From CAZOOK01 sp964581385 (GTDB taxonomy: Bacteria; Pseudomonadota; Gammaproteobacteria; Nevskiales; Nevskiaceae): a stretch of 64,000 bases of DNA. Position numbers and translations under genes: made by a program. The number at the start of each line of letters is the position of its first letter. Position 1 is the stretch's first letter. The notes under the pieces are model-generated. The model ran no database searches and was not told the DNA's origin. It was given only the letters and a program-made list of their open reading frames with translations. This document shows, piece by piece, positions 45,715 through 53,699 of this stretch. The stretch is from positions 62,001 to 126,000 of the forward strand of contig CAZOOK010000015.1 of NCBI GenBank assembly GCA_964581385.1, written 5' to 3'.

Positions 45715-45883
45715 TATCCGGCCTGCTTGGCCTTCAAAATCAGCTTCTCCAAACCGGACGTTCGCGAACGACGGGGCAGGGCTGTCTGCGGAACATACGG
45801 GGTCAGGAACATACTGAGTCGGTCCGTCAAGTGATTTAATGGGGCTGAGCGAGACGTTGAATCAGAGGCGAGCCACGGCTCTG

Positions 45884-45984
45884 CAGGGCTTGAAGATACC
45901 CGAGGGTGGGCGCGAAACTATAGCAAGTCGGCACCCCGCTCAGAACGCCTTCGCGATTCGAAACTCGCGGTCAGCCGTTTCCCT
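45884..45984. repeat. Promoter-containing repeat, copy 2
   Basis: This region matches the HU-gene upstream region at 41116-41215, including the minus-strand boxes TTCTGA (45945-45940) and TATAGT (45922-45917) with 17-bp spacing. No HU-like gene follows, so the promoter is orphaned or drives a short untranslated transcript. Confidence 0.7.
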
Positions 45985-46009
45985 TGCCGGCACATAAAAA
46001 AACGCTTCC

Positions 46010-46030
46010 GCCCGTCAAGGCCTGACGGGC
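46010..46030. terminator. Bidirectional terminator
   Basis: GCCCGTCA-AGGCC-TGACGGGC forms an eight-base-pair stem with a five-base loop. It is followed by CGTTTTCC on the plus strand and, read on the minus strand, by a run of seven T a few bases further on. It separates the rmuC unit from the XRE-phospholipase unit. Confidence 0.75.
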
Positions 46031-46091
46031 CGTTTTCCTTGATGTTTCGCATTCGGCCGCTCCGCGGGTGCGCTGTGCCCGCATATGCTCT

Positions 46092-46199
46092 GAGCCCTCC
46101 GGCTTTCAGCCGGACCGTGTCGTCGTCGCTACGCGATCGAGCCGCTGCACGATTTTACTCTGCGGGTTTAGCCACGGGGCCTTCCGCGCTCCGCGCGGA
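46092..46199 (+). repeat. Hairpin element beta, copy 1
   Basis: GAGCCCT is followed by the stem CCGGCT-TTC-AGCCGG (46099-46113), then ACCGTGTCGTCGTCGC, CGATCGAGCCGC and GGGCCTTCCGCGCTCCGCGC. The stem differs from copy 2 (CCGCCC/GGGCGG) by paired changes. The 3' half overlaps the end of the minus-strand XRE gene, whose last residues are thus encoded by the repeat. Confidence 0.7.
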
Positions 46200-46568
46200 C
46201 TCTGCTTGATCCCACGATTCAAAAAAAGTCTTCACCACGCTTCGCGTAAATTTACTGCGCGATGTGCCATCCGATTCCCGATCGGCCTCATCCGCCTGCT
46301 CGACCGCATCAAAGAGATAGTCCGCCATCGCGCTACGGCGCCTTCTGGCCGCCGCCTCCCCGCAAATCAACCAGAGCGGGTCGACCCGGAAGTTCTGATT
46401 CAGGTTTTCGACGATCTGGAGCGGCACATCACGCAACCCTCGCTCCCAGTTGCGATAGGTATGCATGGGCACATCGAGCTTGGCCGCGAACTCCGCCTGG
46501 GACAGATCGAGACGCCGCCGCACGTCAGCCAGCCGTCGACCAATTTCGCGCTTGATAGTACTGGTCAT
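46155..46568 (-). CDS. XRE-family transcriptional regulator
   Basis: The 137-residue protein has a clear XRE helix-turn-helix (LADVRRRLDLSQAEFAAKLD then MHTYRNWERGLRDVP) and a short C-terminal extension (VDPLWLICGEAAARRRR). ATG 46568 is preferred over one ten codons upstream. The C-terminal dozen residues lie in hairpin element beta copy 1, suggesting the gene end was formed at a recombination point. It lies downstream of, and on the same strand as, the phospholipase D-like gene, which it may regulate. Confidence 0.75.
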   Translation of the reverse strand: MTSTIKREIGRRLADVRRRLDLSQAEFAAKLDVPMHTYRNWERGLRDVPLQIVENLNQNFRVDPLWLICGEAAARRRRSAMADYLFDAVEQADEADRESDGTSRSKFTRSVVKTFFESWDQAESARSAEGPVAKPAE

Positions 46569-46705
46569 TCGATCCAAATCGACGTTTTGGTAGTCCAACG
46601 CAGACCGTTGTCGCCGACATAATTGCGGGCGGCAATAGGGCCAAGCGTCATCAATTGTTCAAACAAGCGACTACCGTTGTTCACCAAAATTTTCGTCGGC
46701 GGGAT

Positions 46706-47680
46706 TCACCCAGCGCCCCGAGCTCTTTGGATGGCGGGCCATCCGCTGAGTAACGCCATAGATATCTCCCACGGAATTTCGCGACACGAGTGCGGCACAA
46801 TCTGGGCCTTCCACCCAGCTCTTTTTGCAAGCGCCTTAAATGCAGCCCACTTAATAGAGTCTGCTGCGCTTTCGCCGCGTAAAACGGAAAAGACGCGAGC
46901 TTGTCCTCCTGGCTCCGCATCGATGTCACAAATCGTCCCGTGCCGCTTGACCTCCACCTTGTTGGAGCTCCAAGTTGGCATCCGGATTTGAAGAACAATA
47001 TCGCCCTTCTTGCACTGCGCATTGAACTTGGACCTGTGGTTCTTGTACCACCAAAACCAGCTAACCTCGTGTCCTGCCTTTGCGTGCCTCATCTCCGCCT
47101 GCTTCGTGCTTGATTCACACCATGATTCGTCATCGGGGAACTCCTTCTCCTCGGTAACCAACAGCCAACTCCGCAGCGGCTGTGGCGCGCTACGCGTGCT
47201 CTTCCTTTTTCCGCCCCCGGCGGGGCCTGTGCGTACAACAGGAAGTGCTTCGATTCTTGTCAGAAAGTCATCGTCAATCAGTCTCGCTTTGGGGGATTTT
47301 GTCAGATAATCAACGAAACTCATGGCCTGACTCACCGCGTGCGGGTCGTTGGAGTAAGCCATGCACTCAACGAGAAGTTCCCGCGAAGAGATGGAGGCGT
47401 TGGCAGAGCCGACATACACGCCCGCCCCCAGCACATAGACTTTCGCGTGCAATCCCTGCAGCGAATAAACCTTTGCTTTGGCCTCGTATGCCCGCCGAAG
47501 TGCTCCCGCGTCCGTCTGGCCGGATCCAATAGCTCCGTCGGTCGCGTCGACAACCAGTACGTCTCCTTTAGAAAAATGGAGTCCTTCATCGCACGCAAAA
47601 TATGCTGCGGCAATATTCCGTGGTTTCCTCTTCCAAGCGATTGACAGGATTTTCCACACATTGCCTTGGACAATTCGCAT
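46706..47680 (-). CDS. Phospholipase D-like (HKD) protein
   Basis: The 324-residue protein has one HKD-type motif, LHAKVYVLGAGVYVGSANAS, near residue 80. The H and K are present and GSANAS follows in the usual place, but the aspartate position is replaced by glycine. Half-size PLD nucleases work as dimers, and several restriction enzymes and defence proteins are of this type. The C-terminal half (SWLLVTEEKEFPDDESWCES, SKFNAQCKKGDIVLQIRMP) looks like an EVE/PUA-like modified-base reader, which would fit a modification-dependent nuclease; that reading is tentative. It forms a minus-strand unit with the XRE gene, flanked by beta elements. Confidence 0.6.
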   Translation of the reverse strand: MRIVQGNVWKILSIAWKRKPRNIAAAYFACDEGLHFSKGDVLVVDATDGAIGSGQTDAGALRRAYEAKAKVYSLQGLHAKVYVLGAGVYVGSANASISSRELLVECMAYSNDPHAVSQAMSFVDYLTKSPKARLIDDDFLTRIEALPVVRTGPAGGGKRKSTRSAPQPLRSWLLVTEEKEFPDDESWCESSTKQAEMRHAKAGHEVSWFWWYKNHRSKFNAQCKKGDIVLQIRMPTWSSNKVEVKRHGTICDIDAEPGGQARVFSVLRGESAADSIKWAAFKALAKRAGWKAQIVPHSCREIPWEISMALLSGWPAIQRARGAG

Positions 47681-47872
47681 GTTTTGTTCCTGAAAGCTGG
47701 ACTATTGAGGCTATGGCAGGCGTAAAGTACGCACCATCGCTAAGGACCGGATGATGCCGGCCGAAGCTCCCCACAATTCTATCGATCAGCAAGTTACCCC
47801 GCCGCAATAGGCTCCCCGATATCTGCCGCTCTCCGATTCCGGAAAGGGCTGTCAGTGACGGATGGGTAATTC

Positions 47873-48041
47873 ATCGGCGATCGCGGTCAGTTTGCTTGAC
47901 GATAGTCCTCAAGTAAATCCGTACCTCAGCAATCTGTTGAGCCCTCCGCCCTTGGGCGGACCGTGTTGTCGTCGCGATGCGATCGAGCCGCCTTTGGCGT
48001 CTCGCCCCTGTCGGCATAGCCACTGGGCCTTCCGCGCTCCG
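47873..48041 (+). repeat. Hairpin element beta, copy 2
   Basis: It is shared over about 170 bp with copy 3 at 55517-55684, starting at GGCGATCGCG.TCAGTTTGCTTGACGA. The central hairpin is CCGCCC-TT-GGGCGG (47946-47959), followed by ACCGTGT.GTCGTCGCGATG. Together with copy 1 it flanks the XRE-phospholipase pair as direct repeats. Confidence 0.75.
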
Positions 48042-48261
48042 CGCCGCCTGATCATTCGATCACCCGGAAGTAGTCACTCTCGCTCCCGAGTCGAGCCCGC
48101 GCGGTCGCTGCCGCATCGCGCAGCGGATAAGCACACATCCAGCAGCAAAGGCAGACGGCCGCTCCGCGGGTTTGTCGTATTCGCTAATGGGCGCCGCCCC
48201 TCGCGCGTACAAGCATCGATCCTCACGCTTTCGCGTTCGTCTGCCTCCGGTCGCTACGGGT

Positions 48262-48308
48262 CCGTTCGACGGCTCGACACCGCTCCGAGCCGACGAGCCG
48301 GGGCCGGC
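48262..48308 (+). repeat. Covarying hairpin element, copy B
   Basis: The stem GGCTCG (48271-48276) / CGAGCC (48286-48291) has a nine-base loop. The 5' flank is CCGTTCGAC and the 3' flank GACGAGCCGGGGCCGGC. It precedes the DUF4942 start by about 160 bp. Confidence 0.75.
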
Positions 48309-48470
48309 GAATGCTTGCACTTGCTACCCCCGCCCTCGCCGCCGGGGGCTCGCGGGGCTGGCGCCCCTGCTTCCAGCAGAAGCAAAGGCAAACCGCGCTT
48401 TTCAACCATTTCCAACCTTTTCGAGCGGAGTTCACCAAGCCCGGCTCGAACCTAATCAAGGAGTCCCACC

Positions 48471-49370
48471 GTGGCTGCTGATTCCCCCACCGCACTTTTT
48501 GAAACCGACATCGAATCCGTCGACACCCACCCGCAGCGCAAACTTGCCGAGGGCTACGACGCACTTTGGCCGCGTTTCCTCGCTGCGTTCGACACCGCTA
48601 CGGCGCTCGCCGCTGGACTGCGCACGGATGAGACCCGGCTGACCGGCCGCGAAGATTACCTGTCGGCGTTCGACTGGGAACCCACGAATAACGAAAAGGG
48701 AAAGTCTCACATTGCACGCCGGATCATGAATACCTTGATCTGCCTGGCTGAAAAATCGTTCGCCGGTGATGGCGCGCGCCTGAACATCCACAGCGAAACC
48801 GAAGTCGAGCCGTGGTTTGAAAGTGACGGGGATTACCGCCGCCCCACGATCCGCGATGATTTCCGACCCTCTGCGTTTTGGGCGCAGCTCGAAAAGCATT
48901 TCGGCGGCGATCACGGCAAGACCCTTGCCTACCAGCAGGCCGCCGCAGTCATCGTCGACGAACTCAATCTGTTACGCAGGACTGAAATGCGGCGCGTCGG
49001 CGGTGCAGTCGAACTTGAAAAGCACATTTACACCGAGAAGGCGATCAGCGGTGGCGGCCGGCACGTCAGTTATCACTACGAATCCGGTCTGCAAAAGCTC
49101 GGAATCGGATTGTCGACGTTTCTGGCCTGGACCGGGCGCGAGGACGGCGCGGCGCTGGGACGAACCCTGCTGCATCAGCTCACCACCCATTGCCGCTATG
49201 GCAACGGCTTTGCCTCGCGCACGCGCTATCACGCCGGACCGTTCGAGATCATCTATTTCTACGAAAAGCTGGTGATCCGCGTTGCGATTGATCTGGCCGA
49301 ACAGCTCAACGAATTCGTCGGGCTTTACAGTGAAAAGCTGCGCGAGCAGCACGCGGGCGCCGGGCAATGA
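48471..49370 (+). CDS. DUF4942-domain protein
   Basis: The 299-residue protein has the DUF4942 character: a helical N-terminal part, AFWAQLEKHFGGDHGKTLAY in the middle, and GNGFASRTRYHAGPFEIIYF toward the end. DUF4942 proteins are encoded by integrative elements and plasmids; their biochemical role is unknown. It starts at GTG 48471 behind AAGGAG. Its stop overlaps the start of the methyltransferase-helicase gene by four bases (ATGA), so it is the first gene of a tightly packed operon. Confidence 0.8.
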   Translation: MAADSPTALFETDIESVDTHPQRKLAEGYDALWPRFLAAFDTATALAAGLRTDETRLTGREDYLSAFDWEPTNNEKGKSHIARRIMNTLICLAEKSFAGDGARLNIHSETEVEPWFESDGDYRRPTIRDDFRPSAFWAQLEKHFGGDHGKTLAYQQAAAVIVDELNLLRRTEMRRVGGAVELEKHIYTEKAISGGGRHVSYHYESGLQKLGIGLSTFLAWTGREDGAALGRTLLHQLTTHCRYGNGFASRTRYHAGPFEIIYFYEKLVIRVAIDLAEQLNEFVGLYSEKLREQHAGAGQ

Positions 49371-52300
49371 GCGCGGGATCAAAGTGGTACGGCGACCTCG
49401 CCGCATTGCCGAGCCTTGGCGCGACGCTACAGAAAGCCGCCACGCTCGGCGAGCTGCATGAGGCGCGGCGCCAGAATCTCGCGCAGTTCTGGACCCCCAC
49501 GCCGGTCGCGGCGCTGGTGTGGCGCATCGCCTTGGAGGCGATCGACAAAGCATTGAAACGAAAACCCGGCGCAAAGGTGCGATTGATCGACACGTCGATC
49601 GGCAGCGGACGCCTGGTGCAGTTCGCGGACCCGGCGCTGCACAGCGTCGACGGCGTCGATGTGCACGAGGTGTCGGTTTCAGCGCTGAGTGATCGCCTCC
49701 TTGCTGCGGGATTTGAATTCACGATGCACACCGCCGGCATGGAGCAGATAAAAGCGGGACGCGGACATTACGGCGTCGCACTGATCAATCCGCCTTTTTC
49801 CCTGCACATGGAAACGGCTCTGCTGGAGCCGTACGCCTGCACCGCGCACGGCCGCTTCGGTCCCAACAGCAGCGCGCTTTCGCATGCCTACGCACTGCAT
49901 CAGGCGCTCGACCTTGCGGACGTGGTGGTTGCCATCCTGCCGCGCGGCTACGCCAATGATGCGTTCGCCGAACGGGTTGGCGGGAGTCGATTGCGCGCGC
50001 TGCTGCATCTGCCGGGCGCGGCGTTCGCAGACGAGGGTACGCAAGTCGCTACCTCGATTCTCGTCTACGGCCGCGAACGGGTGAGCACCCCTGCGGCGGA
50101 GCTACGGATTCAGTCACTTGACGATGCACTGCCGCCGTTCGAGTTGGACTGCATGACGACGGCCGAATCCCACGGCAGACCGCTGGCGGTGCGGACCTGC
50201 GAGCACGGAACACCAGCAATCACACTGCCGGCCACCGGCGATCGCAAAGTCCGGGTAGTGCGTCGTGGTTCGCAGATCAAACTTGGATTCCGCTGCGGTC
50301 TGACGCAAGCCCGAGTCATGAATGCACTGCTGCGCCGTCAGATCGATCGCTACGCTGATCCTTCGCACCGCTATCCGGCCGGCATCGACACTGAAGGACA
50401 AGGAATCCTCGATATCGAGCTGCACTTGATGCAAGCCGACCCGCTCGGAAGTTTCCAGCAGTTGCTTTCGAAGATCGCTCAAGTCGGCGGGGTGCCCAGT
50501 ATCGATGCCGGCTTTCTGCCGTACATTCGGCGGCGCTTGCGCCGGCTGACTGTTGAGCGCACGCCGATACGGCACAGCATCCTCGTTCCCGCCGGCGGCG
50601 ATCTTCGCCAGGACCTCGACAACGCAGAGACACTCACCGCCACCGCCCGTCACGCGCACCTGCTGGACCCGCACCGCTGGGGATCGCCGCGCATTGCAGC
50701 CGGCGCTGCCGTGACGCTGCACCGATCCATCGAACCAGACGGCGAGTATTTTCATTACTCACAAGGTGGCGTCACCGCGCGACTGAGCCGCGCCGAGCTG
50801 CTGGATCGTTTCGAGCTGCCGGCGATCGCCGCCAGTGTCGACGAAGCCGATCAATGGATCGTTCGTTACGAAGGACGTGCAAAGGCGTTTCCACAGCACG
50901 CCGCGCTGCTCCGCCGTCGCGCGCACGCCCTGGGCCTTCATCGCTGGCTGAGCTGGGGATTCCAGCTCGACGACGTGATCGAAATGTCGATGACGGCCGG
51001 CGGGAAAGTCATCGGTGGCCACGCGATGGGCCTGGGCAAAGCACGCATGGCCGTGAGCCTGTGCCTGCTCGGACAGGGGCAATACAACCTGATCGTCGTC
51101 GAAGCCTCGCTGATCGACGAATTTACGGCCGAGCTGCGAACGCTTGGCGTCGACCGGAGCCAATGGCAGGTCATCGATTCGCCGCCATCGCTTAACGAAC
51201 TTCGACAGATCAATCTGATCAGTTACACGCGCCTGCGGATGCCGGTACATCAACAGCGGCCGAAGGCGACGTATGCGAAAGCGCTGCGCGGCCGGCTGCA
51301 CACCGTCATCGCCGACGAAGCGCATTGCGTCTCGAACGACGAATCCGACCAGGTCCGCGCGCTGTACTGCCTGCGTCCGAAGCGTCGCTACGGACTCACC
51401 GGCACGCCCTGCGGCAACTATCCGCGCTCGCTGCTGCCTCTGATCGTGTGGGTGGCTGGCGACGGTACCGCCGCGCAGGTCTACGGCCGCCGGCGGCCGT
51501 ATATGACCCCGGAGCTGCTGCGCACGATGATCGACGCCCGGCGCGGCGTCGATGTGTTCCGGGAGAAGTTCGTGACGGTGGAGTGGTGCACCTACGAATG
51601 GGCCGAGAGCATGACCGAGGGCGCCAAGCGCGAAGTGCCGACCCTGTCGAGCCTCGATGCGTATCGCGCTTATGCCGGACGCTTCGTGCTGCGCCGGTTA
51701 TGGGAAGAACCGGAAGTCGCCCGGTACATCCGCATCCCGACGCCGGATATCCAGACCATCGAACTGGAATGGGACGACGCCCACCTTGCCTACTACCTCG
51801 CGGTGGCGGAGGAATTCGCGCAGTGGTGGCGCGCTGCGCGCAGCGGCGCGGTGCGCGATGGCAAGCGGGTTAACCTCGTCGCCATCCTCGCGCGCCTGGG
51901 CGCGGTGTTCCAGGCCGCCAATTATCCGCAAGGGCTCGATGGTCCGGCCGGCGCTTACGCGCCGCTGACCAGCAAGCAGCGTACCGTCGTCGATTACCTT
52001 GCCGGCAATCACGCCGCCGGCCGCAAGACCATCGTCTTTGCAACTTCCCCGAATCTGCTTTCTCTGCTCGCCGGTCAGCTGGACGCGCGCGGAGTCGAAT
52101 CCGTGCTGTATACCGGACGGGTTCCGCTCAGGCGGCGCACGCTGGAATTGAACCAGCGGTTTCGCCATGGATCCTGCTCGACGCTGCTGGCGAGTTTTGG
52201 CGTCGGCCAAGCCGGTCTGAATCTGCCGCAGGCATCCGATGAAGTCTTCTATAACCGCTGCTGGAGCCCCCGCCAGGAACAGCAGGCGCTCTACCGCGCG

Positions 52301-52555
52301 TTGCGGCCGCAGCAGAAAAACGAGTTGCGCGTCGCCCGATTCCATCTGCGCGGCTCGCTCGATCAGTACATGGCGCGCATGGTGGCGATGAAGGTCGACG
52401 CCAGCAGAGCGGGTCTGGACTGGGGAACGCCAGAGTATTCCGCGCACGATTTCGAGCACTGGCTGTCGATTCTCGACAGCTTCTGCAACGAAATCGCGCA
52501 GCTTCGCAACATCAAACGCCACGACCTCAAGGAGCACTTGTGCCATGCCGCCTAA
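49367..52555 (+). CDS. Fusion of DNA methyltransferase and SF2 helicase
   Basis: The 1062-residue protein has an N-terminal methyltransferase (RRQNLAQFWTPTPVAALVWR, LIDTSIGSGRLVQFADP as AdoMet site, VALINPPFSLHMET as catalytic motif). A middle domain is followed by a SNF2-like helicase: AMGLGKARMAVSL (Walker A with the T/S replaced by A), VIADEAHCVSN (DEAH), KTIVFATSPNLLSLL, and motif VI-like PRQEQQALYRALRPQQ. The substitution in Walker A leaves the essential lysine. Proteins joining methylase and helicase resemble BREX, DISARM and type I/III logic, but this one sits in the conjugative backbone. A role in modifying or remodelling element DNA is inference. Confidence 0.82.
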   Translation: MSAGSKWYGDLAALPSLGATLQKAATLGELHEARRQNLAQFWTPTPVAALVWRIALEAIDKALKRKPGAKVRLIDTSIGSGRLVQFADPALHSVDGVDVHEVSVSALSDRLLAAGFEFTMHTAGMEQIKAGRGHYGVALINPPFSLHMETALLEPYACTAHGRFGPNSSALSHAYALHQALDLADVVVAILPRGYANDAFAERVGGSRLRALLHLPGAAFADEGTQVATSILVYGRERVSTPAAELRIQSLDDALPPFELDCMTTAESHGRPLAVRTCEHGTPAITLPATGDRKVRVVRRGSQIKLGFRCGLTQARVMNALLRRQIDRYADPSHRYPAGIDTEGQGILDIELHLMQADPLGSFQQLLSKIAQVGGVPSIDAGFLPYIRRRLRRLTVERTPIRHSILVPAGGDLRQDLDNAETLTATARHAHLLDPHRWGSPRIAAGAAVTLHRSIEPDGEYFHYSQGGVTARLSRAELLDRFELPAIAASVDEADQWIVRYEGRAKAFPQHAALLRRRAHALGLHRWLSWGFQLDDVIEMSMTAGGKVIGGHAMGLGKARMAVSLCLLGQGQYNLIVVEASLIDEFTAELRTLGVDRSQWQVIDSPPSLNELRQINLISYTRLRMPVHQQRPKATYAKALRGRLHTVIADEAHCVSNDESDQVRALYCLRPKRRYGLTGTPCGNYPRSLLPLIVWVAGDGTAAQVYGRRRPYMTPELLRTMIDARRGVDVFREKFVTVEWCTYEWAESMTEGAKREVPTLSSLDAYRAYAGRFVLRRLWEEPEVARYIRIPTPDIQTIELEWDDAHLAYYLAVAEEFAQWWRAARSGAVRDGKRVNLVAILARLGAVFQAANYPQGLDGPAGAYAPLTSKQRTVVDYLAGNHAAGRKTIVFATSPNLLSLLAGQLDARGVESVLYTGRVPLRRRTLELNQRFRHGSCSTLLASFGVGQAGLNLPQASDEVFYNRCWSPRQEQQALYRALRPQQKNELRVARFHLRGSLDQYMARMVAMKVDASRAGLDWGTPEYSAHDFEHWLSILDSFCNEIAQLRNIKRHDLKEHLCHAA

Positions 52556-52799
52556 ATCCGACCACATCGATGCAACGGTCACGCTCGGCGACGGCGTTGC
52601 CGTCATCCGCGAGACCGGCTCATCACGTCCGCACGTCGTCGGTGTTCTCAGTGTCGAATGCGACGACGACGGACGCCCTGTGCGGGTCTTTCTCGACCAG
52701 ATGGTACACCGGCCGCAGCACCGGACCCTCGGCCCGTGGCGCGTTTGGGGCGCGATCAGCTCGATTCTCGAAATGCCCAATCCGTCACCCGCAAATTAG
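52545..52799 (+). CDS. Hypothetical 84-residue protein in the DUF4942-helicase operon
   Basis: The start overlaps the helicase gene by 11 bp, showing translational coupling. The sequence is compact and beta-rich (ATVTLGDGVAVIRETGSSRP, VGVLSVECDDDGRPVRVFLD), with conserved-looking tryptophan and histidine toward the end. No family is recognised. Confidence 0.6.
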   Translation: MPPKSDHIDATVTLGDGVAVIRETGSSRPHVVGVLSVECDDDGRPVRVFLDQMVHRPQHRTLGPWRVWGAISSILEMPNPSPAN

Positions 52800-52802
52800 G
52801 AA

Positions 52803-53057
52803 ATGAACAAAATGAAAACCTTTACCGTGTCATGGCTGATCGACGTCGGTGCTGATACCCCCGAAGAAGCCGCGCGCAAGGCACTTGAAATCCAGCGTGA
52901 TCCTCAATCCTTGGCAGTCCATTTTTCAGTTGAGGATCGCGACACCGGAAAGACCTATGAGATTGACCTGCTCGATCGCACACTGGGCGCCGCCGATGAC
53001 GAGCGTGACAGCGATCCGGCTCCTGCGTCGGGAATTGGCCGTTCCGGTACGCACTGA
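52803..53057 (+). CDS. Hypothetical 84-residue protein in the DUF4942-helicase operon
   Basis: It starts 3 bp after the previous stop. The pattern KTFTVSWLIDVGADTPEEAA and the following ARKALEIQRDPQSLAVHFSV recall small plasmid and ICE proteins of a beta-alpha-beta type that read like an AbrB- or DUF-class module. The function is unknown. The acidic tail (ADDERDSDPAPA) is probably disordered. A 186-bp gap without features follows. Confidence 0.6.
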   Translation: MNKMKTFTVSWLIDVGADTPEEAARKALEIQRDPQSLAVHFSVEDRDTGKTYEIDLLDRTLGAADDERDSDPAPASGIGRSGTH

Positions 53058-53243
53058 ATTGCCGCGCCGGCACTCTGAGGGAACGGCGGACGTGCTGCAA
53101 AGGGCAAGACCAGTGCAGCGCGCCGTATCGTCGCCTGCGATAAAGCGGCAGCCTACGAACGGGGGTGCTGCACCCTTTGCGCACGTCCTCATGCCGTCCC
53201 CTCCCCCGAGTGCTGCGCAATTCGCGCGTACCGGAGTACACCA

Positions 53244-53513
53244 ATGTCCCCCATGTCTCCAGACACCGCACCAGTCACCGATTACCGTCCGCTCAACGGC
53301 AAGATGCGGCAGCGCTACAACCCCGAGGTCAAATCCAGCGCCTTGATTCTGTGGCGGATGCGATTCGGTGGCCAGAGAAAGATATCGAAGGTCTTGAGCC
53401 GGCGGTTCGGCATCGATTTGAACGAGTGGACGGTGCATGAATGGATTCAGGGCGTTCAGCAGGACTTGGATCCGCTGGATTTCATCGCCGCACTGGTGAA
53501 ACCGACGACGTAA
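53244..53513 (+). CDS. Small putative helix-turn-helix protein
   Basis: The 89-residue protein follows a GGAG ribosome site. It contains a basic helical region (QRYNPEVKSSALILWRMRFG) and a segment that could be a helix-turn-helix (ISKVLSRRFGIDLNEWTVHE, WIQG), resembling the recognition part of transposase or terminase small-subunit DNA-binding domains. No family is certain. Confidence 0.5.
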   Translation: MSPMSPDTAPVTDYRPLNGKMRQRYNPEVKSSALILWRMRFGGQRKISKVLSRRFGIDLNEWTVHEWIQGVQQDLDPLDFIAALVKPTT

Positions 53514-53699
53514 GTCCGTTGGCGAACGTAGCTTCGGATTGGTCAGACCGATTTAGTGCTGACGTGCCAATTCCGGCCGGTCACGACCGTCAGCTTTCGG
53601 TTGGCTCTACGCCAGGCTCACCCGCGGCTCTGCCGACACGCCGAAGGCGCGGAGGCAGGGACGTCGGGTGTAGCCTGTTGCTGGGCGACCGGCCGCGAA

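Larger units (their letters stand above)
45715..46154. other. Intergenic region with promoter repeat, terminator and leader elements
   Basis: The region contains promoter repeat copy 2, a bidirectional terminator, a GGCCGCTCCGCGGG block (46056-46068) and the start of hairpin element beta. A minus-strand frame of about 36 codons near 45.72-45.83 kb (LEKLILKAKQAGYQP) looks protein-like and would lie downstream of the duplicated promoter, but it is too short to call. Confidence 0.45.
47681..48470 (+). promoter_or_regulatory. Long leader of the DUF4942-helicase operon
   Basis: There is no gene in 790 bp. It contains hairpin element beta copy 2, the block CGGCCGCTCCGCGGGTT (48156-48172), the block GGGCGCCGCCCCTCGCGCG (48189-48207), hairpin element gamma copy B and the block CTTGCTACCCCCGCCCTCGCCG (48319-48340). 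Most of these recur in other leaders of this window. AAGGAG precedes the GTG start at 48471. Confidence 0.6.
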
